A stretch of DNA of 64,000 bases from Luteimonas sp. BLCC-B24 (GCF_028550595.1 NZ_JAQQGN010000002.1:674491-738490); one strand, 5' to 3'; positions 1 through 9,412 are shown, counted from the stretch's first letter. Translations and numbers: made by a program. Notes: generated from the letters alone by a model not told the origin.

Positions 1-818
1 CGTGGCGGTAATTCATCGCGACAGCGTACCCGGGACGCAGGCGAACCGGCGCCTGAGGTGCAGGACACACCGGCAGCCGCGGCATGGAATCGCCGTCAGG
101 CGGACGGGATTGCCGGCGGCGCCGTGCACGTCGCCGCGTCGTTCCGGTTCGGCGCGGTCTCGAACTGCCTCCGCGACGCGCGAGGCGGTCCGGGCGCCCC
201 GAGCGACACCAGAGGGGAACGCAACGAATCGATCGTGATGGGCATGGCGTGTGCGTCGTCGCTCTTGTGACCGTGAGTTTGGCCGGTGCCCGGAACGTGC
301 CGATGTCGATGCGCAGTCGCGCCCGCGCACCCGGGGCGCCGACCGGTCTCCGGCCGCGGACGAAGCCTTGCGGCGTCCGGTGGACATCGGTCAGTGCGGG
401 CGCCCTCCGCCGCGCGCGCTTTGGGGGAGCGCTGTTCCGGGACAGGCGGCCGCTGACCAACGAGGTCATGCAGCGCCAGGTCCGTGATCCCGCATCGAGA
501 CGTGTGGGCTGCTGCGAGGCACCGACCACGCACCACGCAACCGCGGCGGATCGCGGATTCCCCCGTGGCGGGACGCGTGGTCGGGCTGTATCCGTAGGGG
601 CCGATCGTTCCGCAGGACATCGTGTCGCGCTGGCGGCATTCGGGATGCAGATGCGTGCAGGGCCGCAACGGCCCGTCCGGGTGACATCGGTTCCGCCCAT
701 GACGTGATCGGCCGCGGTCGTCGGATCGGCCCGGCGCCGGGGCGCTCGGTCCCGCCGCATGCCGCGTCCGGCGCATCCCGCAGGTTAGGATGCGCGCACT
801 TCCGATGTCGTGGGTGAC
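1..818. other. Gene-poor leading region
   Basis: I see no supportable gene. Open frames exist on both strands, but their translations are Arg/Ala/Pro-rich, overlap each other and show no domain, which is usual for non-coding DNA at this GC content. No tRNA, repeat or clear promoter was recognised. The last part must hold the promoter of creB. Confidence 0.5.
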
Positions 819-1499
819 ATGAGCGCCATCCTGCTGGTCGAGGACGAAATCGCGATCGCCGAGACCGTGGTCTACGCGCTGCAGGCCGACGGCCACACCG
901 TGCGCCACTGCCTCGACGGGCAACAGGCACGGGCGGCGATACGCGACGCCGCGTTCGACCTGGCGATCCTCGATGTCGGCCTGCCCGACGTCAGTGGGTT
1001 CGCGCTGTGCGGCGAACTGCGCCGTGCGGCCCCCGTGCCCGTGATCTTCCTCACCGCGCAGGCGGCCGAAGCCGAACGCGTGCTGGGCTTCGATCTCGGC
1101 GCCGACGATTACATCGCCAAACCCTTTTCGCTGCGTGAGCTGGTCGCACGCGTGCGTGTCGCGCTGCGCCGCGGCGCGCCTGCGGAGCAGGACGGCGAGA
1201 CCCGGCGCGTCGGCGCATTCGAACACGATGTGGCCGGGCGGCGCATCCGCTACCACGGCCAGGCGCTGGATCTCACGCGTTACGAGTACGGCCTGCTCGC
1301 AGCGCTGCTGGCGCGGCCGGGCGCGGTGCTCTCGCGCATGCAGCTGATGGAGCGCGTGTGGGAAAACGCGTCCGACAGCAGCGACCGCACCGTCGATACC
1401 CACGTCAAGACACTGCGCGCGAAACTGCGCGCCGCCGCGCCCGCTTGCGATCCTCTGCGCACGCATCGCGGCATCGGCTACGCGCTGGACCTCGACTGA
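819..1499 (+). CDS. creB: Response regulator CreB (OmpR family)
   Basis: DNA-binding response regulator of 226 aa. The N-terminal receiver domain has the acidic pair in LLVEDE, the phospho-acceptor Asp at about residue 52 (LDVGLPD) and the conserved Lys in YIAKPF. The C-terminal half is an OmpR-type winged helix (residues about 130-224, ending RTHRGIGYALDLD). It is followed after one base by a sensor kinase and then by creD, which identifies it as CreB, the regulator of the Cre regulon (carbon metabolism, envelope and, in some genera, beta-lactamase genes). ATG at 819 is chosen because MSAILLVEDE fits the family; a GTG at 810 in frame would add three residues. No creA lies upstream in the window. 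Confidence 0.88.
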   Translation: MSAILLVEDEIAIAETVVYALQADGHTVRHCLDGQQARAAIRDAAFDLAILDVGLPDVSGFALCGELRRAAPVPVIFLTAQAAEAERVLGFDLGADDYIAKPFSLRELVARVRVALRRGAPAEQDGETRRVGAFEHDVAGRRIRYHGQALDLTRYEYGLLAALLARPGAVLSRMQLMERVWENASDSSDRTVDTHVKTLRAKLRAAAPACDPLRTHRGIGYALDLD

Positions 1500-1500
1500 C

Positions 1501-2946
1501 GTGCGCATCGGCCTGCGCATCCTGCTCGGCTACTTCCTGATCGTCGCCCTGGCGGCATTCCTGCTGATGCGCGTGTTCACCCAGGAGATCAAGCCCGGCG
1601 TGCGCCAGGCGATGGAGGACACCCTGGCCGATACCGCCAACGTGCTCGCCGAACTGGCCACCGACGATTTCCTGGCCGGGCGCATCGACGACGGCCGCTT
1701 CGCCGCCCGCGTGCGTGCGCTGGGCGCACGCGACATCGGCGCCAACATCTGGGGCTTCCGCAAGTCCCAGGCCGAGTACCGCGTCTACGTCACCGATGCC
1801 GCCGGCGTCGTGGTGTTCGATTCGACCGGGCGCGATCTCGGCCGTGACTATTCGCGCTGGAACGACGTGCTGCTGACGCTGCGCGGGCAGTACGGCGCCC
1901 GCTCCACGCGCAGCGATCCCGACGACGACAGCACCTCGGTGATGCACGTGGCCGCACCGATCCGCGACGGCCGGCGCATCGTGGGTGTGCTGACGGTGGC
2001 CAAGCCCAACAGCGCGATCGCACCGTTCATCGCCCGCAGCGAGCGCACGATCCTGCGCTGGGGCTTCGTGCTGCTGGGCACCGCGCTCGCGGTGGGTCTG
2101 CTCGCGGCCTGGTGGCTGTCGCGCCAGCTCGGCGGCCTGCGCCGGTACGCCGATGCGGTCACGGCGGGAGCGCTCGCGACCTTGCCCGACGCCGCGGGCG
2201 AATTCGCCGACCTCGGCCGGGCGCTGGAGACCATGCGCGAACGCCTGGAGGGCAAGCAGTACGTGGAGCGCTACGTCCACGCACTCACCCACGAGCTCAA
2301 GGCGCCGCTGTCGGCGATCCGCGGCGCGGCCGAGCTGCTGGAGACGCCGCTGCCGGAGGCGGACCGTCGCCGCTTCGCCGCCACCGTCGTCGCCCAGGGC
2401 GAGCGCATGACCCAGATGATCGACAAGCTGCTGGCGCTGGCGGCGGTGGAACATCGCCAGCGGCTTGAACAGCCCGAACCCGTGCCGGCGGCGGCCATGC
2501 TCGAAGCGGCCCTGACCCCGTTCCGCGACGACCCGCGCCGCGTGCCGGTGGCGCTGGACATCGACGCCCGCTGCCGCACGGCGAGCCTGTTCGGAGATGC
2601 CTTCCTGTTGCGGCAGATGGTCGCCAACCTGGTCGACAACGCCTGCGATTTCGCACCGGCCGGCAGCGTGGTGGACGTCACGCTCGCGCCGGTCGCGGGG
2701 GGACGGCTCGCGATCACCGTGGCCGACCGCGGCCCCGGTGTGCCGGCGTATGCACTCGACCGTGTGTTCGAGCGCTTCTATTCGTTGCCGCGGCCCCACG
2801 GCGGCAGCCGCAGCAGCGGGATCGGCCTGGCGTTCGTGGCGGAAGTGGCGGCCCTGCACGGCGGGCGCGCCACGCTCGGCAACCGCGACGGCGGCGGCGC
2901 GGTGGCGACGCTCGAGCTGCCGCAGTGGCCGGGCGCGACTTCATAG
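1501..2946 (+). CDS. creC: Sensor histidine kinase CreC
   Basis: Membrane histidine kinase of 481 aa with a GTG start one base after the creB stop, so translation is probably coupled. TM1 is at about residues 7-24, a periplasmic sensor region at 25-185, and TM2 at about 187-207, followed by a HAMP-like linker. The dimerisation/phosphoacceptor motif is LTHELKAPLSAIRG with His about 264. The ATPase domain has the N box (NLVDNACDFAP), the G1 box (DRGPGVP) and the G2 box (SSGIGLAFV). It phosphorylates CreB. The C-terminal codons overlap the first half of a CreB-tag-like site that precedes creD. Confidence 0.88.
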   Translation: MRIGLRILLGYFLIVALAAFLLMRVFTQEIKPGVRQAMEDTLADTANVLAELATDDFLAGRIDDGRFAARVRALGARDIGANIWGFRKSQAEYRVYVTDAAGVVVFDSTGRDLGRDYSRWNDVLLTLRGQYGARSTRSDPDDDSTSVMHVAAPIRDGRRIVGVLTVAKPNSAIAPFIARSERTILRWGFVLLGTALAVGLLAAWWLSRQLGGLRRYADAVTAGALATLPDAAGEFADLGRALETMRERLEGKQYVERYVHALTHELKAPLSAIRGAAELLETPLPEADRRRFAATVVAQGERMTQMIDKLLALAAVEHRQRLEQPEPVPAAAMLEAALTPFRDDPRRVPVALDIDARCRTASLFGDAFLLRQMVANLVDNACDFAPAGSVVDVTLAPVAGGRLAITVADRGPGVPAYALDRVFERFYSLPRPHGGSRSSGIGLAFVAEVAALHGGRATLGNRDGGGAVATLELPQWPGATS

Positions 2947-2955
2947 CGACTTCAC
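2940..2955 (+). promoter_or_regulatory. CreB tag-like operator before creD
   Basis: TTCAT-N6(AGCGAC)-TTCAC matches the described cre/blr tag TTCAC-N6-TTCAC at 9 of 10 defined bases, with the correct six-base spacer. It ends 66 bp before the creD ATG and overlaps the last codons of creC. creD is the classical strongly CreB-activated gene, so position and sequence agree. Binding is inferred. Confidence 0.65.
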
Positions 2956-3021
2956 ACACGCCCCATCGTCCGCCCATGTACGCCGCGCAGGCTGCGCACG
3001 GGTTCCGAATGGAGAGAGACG

Positions 3022-4488
3022 ATGCGCCTGGCGTTGAAGATCGTGATCGTGGCGGGGCTGAGCCTCGCCATCCTGTTGCCGCTGCTGATGATCCGGGGCG
3101 TGATCCACGACCGGCAGCGGTTCCGCCTGGAAGCGGTCGAACGGATCGCGCGGAGCGAGGCAGGCCGTCAGGCCGTGGCGCCGCCGGTGCTCGTGGTGCC
3201 CTACACCGAGACCGTCGCCGTCGAAGACCTCGATGCGCAGGGCCGCGTGCTCGGCGTCGTGAACCGCGAGCGCACGGGCACCTGGCTGTTCTTTCCGGAG
3301 ACGGCCACGCTGACCGGCACGCTGGCGCCGTACAGCCGCCGGCTCGGCCTTCACGAGGTGCGGATGTACAGCCTGGGCGGGCAGCTGGGCGCGGCGTTCG
3401 AGGCGCGCATCCCGGAGGAGGCGGCCGACGCGGTTGCGCCGCGCAGGATCGGACGTCCGTACCTGAGCTACGGCATCGCCGACGTGCGCGGCCTGCGCGG
3501 CACGCCGCGGCTGAGGGTGGACGGCGCGACGGTCGCCGTGGAGCAAGGCGCCGGCGACGGCCTGGGCGCGGGCGTGCATGCGACGCTTGCGCCGGTGTCG
3601 GCGGGCGAGGTGCTGCGCGTCGGCACGGCCTTCGAGTTCGAGCTCGCCGGCAGCGCCTCGCTGGCGGTGGTGCCGCTGGGGTCCGAGACCCGGGTCGCAC
3701 TGGATTCGCCGTGGCCGCATCCGCAGTTCAACGGCCGCTTCCTGCCGCAATCCAGTGCCATCGCTGCCGACGGCTTCCGCGCCGAATGGGCGGTGTCCTC
3801 GCTCGCCAGCGATGCCCAGCGCCAGTACCGGCAAGGCACCCGGATCGATCGCGAGCTCGCGTCGCTGGTGTTCTTCGAGCACAGCGGTGCGAATCTCGAC
3901 GTGCTGGGAATCTCGCTGGTGGATCCGGTCGATGCCTACGTGCGGGCGGACCGGGCGAGCAAGTACGGCGTCCTGTTCGTGCTGCTGACGTTCGCGGCGT
4001 TCTTCATGTTCGAACTGCTGCGGCAGCTGCGCATCCATCCGATCCAGTACGCGCTGGTGGGCCTGGCGCTGGCGCTGTTCTTCCTGCTGCTGGTGAGCCT
4101 GTCGGAGCGGATCGCGTTCGGCATGGCCTATCTGGCCGCGAGCGTGGCCTGTATCGGCTTGATCGGCCTCTATCTCGCGGCCGTGCTGCGCAGCCGGGTC
4201 TGGGGCTTGGGGTTCGCCGGCATGCTCGGTCTGCTGTATGCCGCGCTGTATGGCCTGCTGGTGTCGGAGGACAACGCGCTGGTCCTCGGCGCGGGGCTGC
4301 TGTTCGTGATCCTCGCCGCGGTCATGCTGGCCACGCGCCGGGTGGACTGGTACGCACTCGGCAACGCGCCGGCGCAGCCCCACGCCGCCGCCGCCGCACG
4401 ATGCCTGAGGCCGGAGACCCGATGCCGGGCCGCGTGTTCGCGGCCTTGGCGTGTCGCCCACGGCGCGCGTGCAACACTCCGGGCATGA
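3022..4488 (+). CDS. creD: Inner-membrane protein CreD
   Basis: Inner-membrane protein of 488 aa (E. coli CreD is about 450). One N-terminal TM (residues about 5-25) precedes a long periplasmic domain that includes PPVLVVPY and a region around WPHPQFNGRFLPQ. Five or six C-terminal TM segments follow from about residue 315 (GVLFVLLTFAAFFMFELL onward). RBS GGAGAGA precedes ATG 3022. Its molecular function is not settled; in other bacteria it is the main CreBC target and affects envelope integrity. The last 25-30 residues are an Arg/Ala-rich tail beyond the usual end of the family. The gene overlaps the next one by 4 bp (ATGA). Confidence 0.85.
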   Translation: MRLALKIVIVAGLSLAILLPLLMIRGVIHDRQRFRLEAVERIARSEAGRQAVAPPVLVVPYTETVAVEDLDAQGRVLGVVNRERTGTWLFFPETATLTGTLAPYSRRLGLHEVRMYSLGGQLGAAFEARIPEEAADAVAPRRIGRPYLSYGIADVRGLRGTPRLRVDGATVAVEQGAGDGLGAGVHATLAPVSAGEVLRVGTAFEFELAGSASLAVVPLGSETRVALDSPWPHPQFNGRFLPQSSAIAADGFRAEWAVSSLASDAQRQYRQGTRIDRELASLVFFEHSGANLDVLGISLVDPVDAYVRADRASKYGVLFVLLTFAAFFMFELLRQLRIHPIQYALVGLALALFFLLLVSLSERIAFGMAYLAASVACIGLIGLYLAAVLRSRVWGLGFAGMLGLLYAALYGLLVSEDNALVLGAGLLFVILAAVMLATRRVDWYALGNAPAQPHAAAAARCLRPETRCRAACSRPWRVAHGARATLRA

Positions 4489-5093
4489 CCGAATCCGCCC
4501 TTTCCGTACGCGTGCTGTCGGGGGACGCGTTGATCCCCTATCTCGACGACGTCGCACGGCTGCGCATGCGTGTGTTCCGCGACTGGCCCTATCTCTATGC
4601 CGGAGATCCGGCGTACGAGCGGGCGTACATGGCCGCCTACGCGCGCTCGCCGCGCAGCGTGTTCGTGCTCGCATTCGACGGTGAGCGCGTGGTCGGGGCG
4701 TCGACCGGTCTTCCGCTGGCCGATGAGGATCCGGGCTTCCATACACCCTTCGTGGACCAGGACCTGGCGGTGGCCCGGGTGTTCTACCTCGGCGAGTCGG
4801 TGCTGTTGCCCGACTACCGCGGCCGTGGCATCGGCCACGCGTTCTTTGATGCGCGCGAGGCCCACGCCCGCGCGCTGGGCGGGTTCGATGTGACCGCGTT
4901 CGCGGCCGTGGACCGGGCCGACGACGATCCGCGCCGGCCTGCCGCTCACCGGGACAACACGGCTTTCTGGCGCAAGCGCGGCTACGTGCGCCAGCCCGGA
5001 ATGAGCATGCTGCTGCGCTGGGACGAGGTGGAGGTCGGCGACGTGCTGCATCCGATGACGTTCTGGACCCGCCCGCTGGACGCGGTGGAATGA
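4485..5093 (+). CDS. GNAT-family N-acetyltransferase
   Basis: A 202-aa GCN5-related acyltransferase. The acetyl-CoA pyrophosphate-binding motif A is visible as LLPDYRGRGIG (RGRGIG at residues 112-117), preceded by the beta-strand VARVFYLGESVLL. A C-terminal substrate region holds AFWRKRGYV. The substrate cannot be told from sequence. It overlaps creD by 4 bp at its start and the nitrilase-like gene by 4 bp at its end, so it is very likely in one transcript with creD and under CreBC control. Confidence 0.8.
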   Translation: MTESALSVRVLSGDALIPYLDDVARLRMRVFRDWPYLYAGDPAYERAYMAAYARSPRSVFVLAFDGERVVGASTGLPLADEDPGFHTPFVDQDLAVARVFYLGESVLLPDYRGRGIGHAFFDAREAHARALGGFDVTAFAAVDRADDDPRRPAAHRDNTAFWRKRGYVRQPGMSMLLRWDEVEVGDVLHPMTFWTRPLDAVE

Positions 5094-5974
5094 GGGTCGC
5101 GGCGGCGCGGTACCGGATTGGCATGCCGGCGGATTTCGACGCCTTCGCCGAACATCAGCGGCGTCTGCTGACGGAGGCGGCCGCCGCGGGGGCCGAGGTG
5201 GCGGTGCTGCCGGAGTATCTGGCACTGGAGCTCGCCGCAACGTTCGATGAGCGGGTGCGTGGCGATGCGTTGGCGTCGTTCGCGGCGATCCAGCGCTACC
5301 GCGGCGACTGGCTGGCGCTGTTCTCTGGCCTCGCGCGCGACACCGGCATGACCATCGTCGCCGGAAGCTTCCTGCTCGATCCCGGCGACGGCCGCTATCG
5401 CAACCGCAGTGACGTCTTCGCGCCGGGCGGCACGCACGACTGGCAGGACAAGCTGCAGCTGACCGCCTTCGAACAGGCGACCGGCGTGATCGCGCCGGGC
5501 GACCATTTGAAGGTGTTCGATCTGGGGGCCCTGCGCGCAGCGGTGGCGATCTGCTACGACATCGAGTTTCCGCTGCCGGTACGTGCGCAGTGGAGCGCGG
5601 GCGCACGGCTGTTCCTCGTGCCCAGCTGCACCGATACCGCGGCCGGCGCCACCCGTGTGCGGGTGGGATGCCTGGCCCGCGCGCTCGAGAACCGCAGTTT
5701 CGTGGTCCAGTCCGTCACGGCCGGCGACGCGCCCTGGACGCCGGTGCTCGACACGAATACCGGCCACGCCGCCGTCATCGCGCCGATGGACGCCGGCTTC
5801 CCCGCCGACGGGGTGCTGGCCGAGACCACCGATACGGACGTCTGGGCGATCGCGGACATCGACGTCGCGGCGCTGGAGGCGTCCCGGAGCGCGGCGCAGG
5901 TCGCCAACGACCGCGACTGGCCCGCCCAGCAGCAGCCTGCGCTGGCGCGCGCAGTGGTGGCGCCGCTGCGCTGA
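5090..5974 (+). CDS. Carbon-nitrogen hydrolase (nitrilase superfamily)
   Basis: A 294-aa amidase/nitrilase-fold enzyme that hydrolyses C-N bonds through a Glu-Lys-Cys triad: E42 in LPEYLALE, K121 in WQDKLQL and C155 in AICYDIEFP. Length and motif order fit single-domain amidohydrolases of the YafV/NIT type; the exact substrate is unknown. The start ATG lies in the ATGA overlap with the GNAT gene. A GNAT enzyme beside a CN-hydrolase recurs in proteobacteria and may form one pathway, but that is inference. Confidence 0.82.
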   Translation: MRVAAARYRIGMPADFDAFAEHQRRLLTEAAAAGAEVAVLPEYLALELAATFDERVRGDALASFAAIQRYRGDWLALFSGLARDTGMTIVAGSFLLDPGDGRYRNRSDVFAPGGTHDWQDKLQLTAFEQATGVIAPGDHLKVFDLGALRAAVAICYDIEFPLPVRAQWSAGARLFLVPSCTDTAAGATRVRVGCLARALENRSFVVQSVTAGDAPWTPVLDTNTGHAAVIAPMDAGFPADGVLAETTDTDVWAIADIDVAALEASRSAAQVANDRDWPAQQQPALARAVVAPLR

Positions 5975-5990
5975 GTGCGGGCACCGGCGA

Positions 5991-6530
5991 TCAGACGGCC
6001 GGCAGCCCCAGCCACAGCGACGCGGCCGCGAGCGCGCTGCCGATGGCCGTGGCCGCCAGCACGTCGCTCGGATAGTGCAGGCCCAGCACGACGCGCGAGG
6101 CACCGACCAGCAGCGTGAACGGCACCAGCACGATCGCCAGCACCGGGTAGTGGGCGATGGCGACGATCGAGAACGCCACCGCGTGCAGGGTGTGACCGGA
6201 CGGAAAGCTGTACTCGTCGAGCGGCGCGACCCAGGCGCGGATCCGCAGATCGGTGGCGAAGGGGCGCGGGCGGCGCGTCCAGCGCTTGAGCCGCCGGTAC
6301 ATCAGCAGTGCGACGCCGCCGGTGGCCGCCATATGGGCTGCGGCCGACAGCCCGTCGAGTCCGTCCAGGACCACCAGCGCACCCATCAGCACGTACCAGA
6401 ACACGCCGTCGCCGAGCCGGCTCACCAGGGCGAAGCCGCGCCGCAGCCATCCGTGTGCGCAGGCGCGATTGGCGCGCAGGCACCAGCCCGTGTCGTGCGC
6501 CAGCAGACGGCTACGCGGCGGTGCGTGCAT
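5991..6530 (-). CDS. PAP2-family membrane phosphatase
   Basis: A 179-aa integral membrane phosphatase. All three signatures of the type-2 phosphatidic acid phosphatase family are present: K-x6-RP (KRWTRRPRP), PSGH (SFPSGHTLHA) and SR-x5-H-x3-D (SRVVLGLHYPSD). Four to five TM helices surround them. Likely substrates are lipid phosphates or polyprenyl pyrophosphates. ATG at 6530 is chosen; it overlaps the 3' end of the glycosyltransferase gene by 20 bp, and the two probably act on related lipid-linked material. It ends 16 bp from the convergent nitrilase gene. Confidence 0.85.
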   Translation of the reverse strand: MHAPPRSRLLAHDTGWCLRANRACAHGWLRRGFALVSRLGDGVFWYVLMGALVVLDGLDGLSAAAHMAATGGVALLMYRRLKRWTRRPRPFATDLRIRAWVAPLDEYSFPSGHTLHAVAFSIVAIAHYPVLAIVLVPFTLLVGASRVVLGLHYPSDVLAATAIGSALAAASLWLGLPAV

Positions 6531-7686
6531 GGTGGCGCTCCGGCAGTGAGGGTTCGACGGGCGTGCCTTCACCGCGCACACCCGAGAGCAGGGCGTCCAG
6601 TTCGCGCACCACCTGCACCGGGGCCAGGCGCAGCATCGCTTCGCGGCCGGCCAGCGCCATCGCACGACGTCCCTCCGCGTCGTCGGCCAGGCGCAACGCG
6701 GCGTCGACGAAGTCCGCGTCGCTGCCGCTCACGCACGCGCCGTGCAGGCCGTCGCACAGGTGTTCGGCGGCCGCGCCGAGGGCGAAGGCCACCTGCGGCA
6801 CACCGCTGGCCATCGCCTCGAGCACCACGTTGCCGAAGGTCTCGCTGCGGCTCGAAAACAGAAACAGATCGGCGCTCGCCAGATGCCGTGCGAGATCCCG
6901 ACCGCGTCGGGTGCCGACGAACAGGATGTCGGGGTGGGCCCGCTGCAGCGGCTCGCGCAGCGGGCCGTCGCCCACGAACACCATGCGCGCACCGGGCTGC
7001 GTCTGCTGCAGGGCGCGAAATGCGCGGATCGCGAGATCGAGATTCTTCTCGGCGGCCACGCGGCCGACATGGATCACCGCCAGCGCGCCGGGTGCGAGGC
7101 CCCAGGCCTCGCGCAGCGCCGGGTCGCGCCGCGCGGGATCGAACCGCGTGCAATCCACCGCGCGAGGCAGCACGACCGGGCGCGGGATGCCCTGCGCGTC
7201 CAGCCAGGCGGCCAGCGCGCGCGTGGCGACGACCGTGGCATCGGCCGAGCGATGGAAGCGCCGCATCCAGCCCAGCGCGGCCGGCTCCAGTGCGCGCAGA
7301 CCGTAATCAGCCATGTACAGGTCGAACCGGGTGTGCAGCGCGGTGACGACCGGAATCCCCAGGGCCCGCGCGGCGCGGATCGCCGAGGCGCCGAGCAGGC
7401 CTTCGGTGGCGACATAGATCGCGTCCGGACGCCGGCGGCGCCAGTGGCGACGCAACTGCATGCCCGCAGGCAGCGCGATGCGCAGGGCGCGATACAGCGG
7501 CAGACGCATGCCGCGGACGCGGAGGGTGCCGTCGGCATCGGTACCGGTCGGTTCGTCGGGCCGCGCCGGGCGGACGATGTCGACGGCGTGGCCGCGCTGG
7601 CGCAGGCCGTCGGCGTAGGACTGCAGCGTGAGTGCCACGCCGTTGACCTCGGGCGGGTAGGTGTCGGTGACGATCGCGTAGCGCAT
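6511..7686 (-). CDS. Glycosyltransferase family 4 (GT-B)
   Basis: A 391-aa GT-B glycosyltransferase. The N-terminal acceptor domain begins MRYAIVTDTYPPEVNGV, the usual opening of the MgtA/PimB-like mannosyltransferases. The C-terminal nucleotide-sugar domain has VIHVGRVAAEKNLDLAI, VFVGDGPLREPL and the E-x7-E signature in SETFGNVVLEAMASG. Donor is probably GDP-mannose or UDP-sugar; acceptor is unknown (diacylglycerol or polyprenol are guesses). The in-frame upstream extension to 7956 is not family-like, so the ATG at 7686 is used. It overlaps the PAP2 gene downstream and lies after ppx, possibly at the end of the Pho block. Confidence 0.85.
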   Translation of the reverse strand: MRYAIVTDTYPPEVNGVALTLQSYADGLRQRGHAVDIVRPARPDEPTGTDADGTLRVRGMRLPLYRALRIALPAGMQLRRHWRRRRPDAIYVATEGLLGASAIRAARALGIPVVTALHTRFDLYMADYGLRALEPAALGWMRRFHRSADATVVATRALAAWLDAQGIPRPVVLPRAVDCTRFDPARRDPALREAWGLAPGALAVIHVGRVAAEKNLDLAIRAFRALQQTQPGARMVFVGDGPLREPLQRAHPDILFVGTRRGRDLARHLASADLFLFSSRSETFGNVVLEAMASGVPQVAFALGAAAEHLCDGLHGACVSGSDADFVDAALRLADDAEGRRAMALAGREAMLRLAPVQVVRELDALLSGVRGEGTPVEPSLPERHHARTAA

Positions 7687-7867
7687 CGTGACGGTCCATG
7701 CCTGGGCTTGACGCATGGTCGGCGCCGGTGATGCCGGGGCGGTGACAGCGCCTTGACCGTTCCGTGACGGCGACGGGCGGCTGCGACGTCGGCGGACCGC
7801 GGCCAGCCGCACGGCCGCGCGCACGCGAACGACGCGGCGCCAGGCGGGCGCGCAGGCGCCGTATGCC

Positions 7868-9412
7868 TTATTCCGCGCCCAGCACCAGACGGATGCCGAG
7901 CGGGGCGATCTCGTCGGGCTCGCCTTCCAGATCGATACGCAGCAGCGGGCGCGCATCCAGCCAGCGCTGTGAGAAACGCAGCGTCAGCACGTCGTCGGCC
8001 ACGCCGGCCTGCAACAACGGAATGTCGTCGGCCTCGTGGCTGCGGTGCAGCAGCACCGCCAAGCGCAGCAGCGCGGCCGTGCGGCGTGCCTGTACCAGCA
8101 GGCGATCGGGCACGGCATCGAAGGCGGACTTGGGCACCTTGCGCCGGTGGCAGCGTACGAGCGCCGCGAGGAACTGCTGCTCCTGGCGCGAGAAACCGGC
8201 GATGTCGGAATGCTCGAGCACGTAGGCCCCGTGCACGTGGTACTGGCTGTGCGCGATCACCAGGCCCAGCTCGTGCACCCGCGCCGCCCAGACCAGCATG
8301 CGCAGATCGTCGCCGTCGAGCTGCCAGGTGCGTGCCACCTGGTCGAACAGCCGCAACGCCGTCGCTTCCACGCGGCCGGCCTGGACGCGATCGATTCCGT
8401 AGCGCTGCATCAGCGCCTCGACCGAGGCCTCGCGCGGATCGTCCTCACCGGCGCGGCCGAGCAGGTCGCGCAGCACGCCTTCGCGCATCGCCGCCTTGCT
8501 GACCTGCATGCGCTCGATGCCGAACACGTTGAACGCCGCTTCGAGCACCAGCACGCCGCCGGCGATGATCGGCCGCCGGTCATCGGACAGGCCGGGCAGT
8601 GCGATGCCGTCGACGTGACCGGCCTCGAGCAGGCGGTCGCGCACCTGCGGCAGGGCCGCGGCGGTCACCGCGCCCTTGGTGAGCTTCATGGCCGCGCAGA
8701 TCTCGCCGATCGCCTTGTTGGTGCCCGAGGCGCCGACCACTTCCTGCCAGCCGAGCGCGCGATAGGTACTGGCGAACTGCTGGAACTCGGCCGAGACCTC
8801 GGCCAGCGCGCTGCGCCAGCGACGCTTGGACAGCTTGCCGCCGGGAAAGAACCGGCGTGTGCTCGCCACACAGCCGATCTGCAGGCTCTCGCGTTCCAGC
8901 GCCTCGAAACCGCTGCCGATGATGCATTCGGTGGAGCCGCCGCCGATGTCGATGACCAGGCGGCGCTGCCCCGGCTTCGGCGGCTGCGCATGGGCCACGC
9001 CGAGATAGATCAGGCGTGCCTCCTCGCGGCCGGCGATGACCTCGATCGCATGACCGAGCGCGGTTTCCGCCGGCACCAGGAAGGCCTGCGGCGCGGCCAG
9101 CCGGCGCACCGTGTTGGTGGCCAGTGCGCGCACGTTCTGCGGCGGGATGTCACGGATGCGTTCGCCGAAACGCGACAGGCAGGCCAGTGCGCGCTGGCGC
9201 ACCTCGGCGGTGAGGCCGCCGCGGGTGTCCAGGCCTTCGGCCATGCGCACCGTTTCGCGCAGGCGATCGACCACGCGCAGCTGCCCGAGGGTGTAGCGCG
9301 CCACGATCATGTGGAAGCTGTTGGAGCCGAGATCGATCGCGGCGAGCATGTCGCCGTCCGCGATGGAGGGCGTCATGGCGTCGACGCGTGCGGACGTGTC
9401 CTGGCCGATCAT
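7868..9412 (-). CDS. ppx: Exopolyphosphatase (Ppx/GppA family)
   Basis: Hydrolyses terminal phosphates of inorganic polyphosphate (and possibly pppGpp). It is 514 aa. The actin-like ASKHA fold shows phosphate motifs AAIDLGSNSFHM near the N terminus, and VIDIGGGSTECIIG. The C-terminal part is an HD-like helical domain (residues about 320-510), so the length matches Ppx rather than the short PPX1 forms. The start at 9412 is preferred because AGGA stands five bases before it; the longer frame to 9472 lacks an RBS. It follows ppk1 by 85 bp on the same strand, the usual pairing of polyphosphate synthesis and degradation. Confidence 0.9.
   Translation of the reverse strand: MIGQDTSARVDAMTPSIADGDMLAAIDLGSNSFHMIVARYTLGQLRVVDRLRETVRMAEGLDTRGGLTAEVRQRALACLSRFGERIRDIPPQNVRALATNTVRRLAAPQAFLVPAETALGHAIEVIAGREEARLIYLGVAHAQPPKPGQRRLVIDIGGGSTECIIGSGFEALERESLQIGCVASTRRFFPGGKLSKRRWRSALAEVSAEFQQFASTYRALGWQEVVGASGTNKAIGEICAAMKLTKGAVTAAALPQVRDRLLEAGHVDGIALPGLSDDRRPIIAGGVLVLEAAFNVFGIERMQVSKAAMREGVLRDLLGRAGEDDPREASVEALMQRYGIDRVQAGRVEATALRLFDQVARTWQLDGDDLRMLVWAARVHELGLVIAHSQYHVHGAYVLEHSDIAGFSRQEQQFLAALVRCHRRKVPKSAFDAVPDRLLVQARRTAALLRLAVLLHRSHEADDIPLLQAGVADDVLTLRFSQRWLDARPLLRIDLEGEPDEIAPLGIRLVLGAE

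Noticed and set aside
84..707. Open frame of 207 aa on the plus strand at the start of the window
   Set aside because: Arg/Pro/Thr-rich with no domain, no RBS, and overlapped by equally long frames on both strands.
2941..5124. Open frame of 727 aa antisense to creD and the GNAT gene
   Set aside because: Covers two clear genes on the other strand and has no recognisable family.
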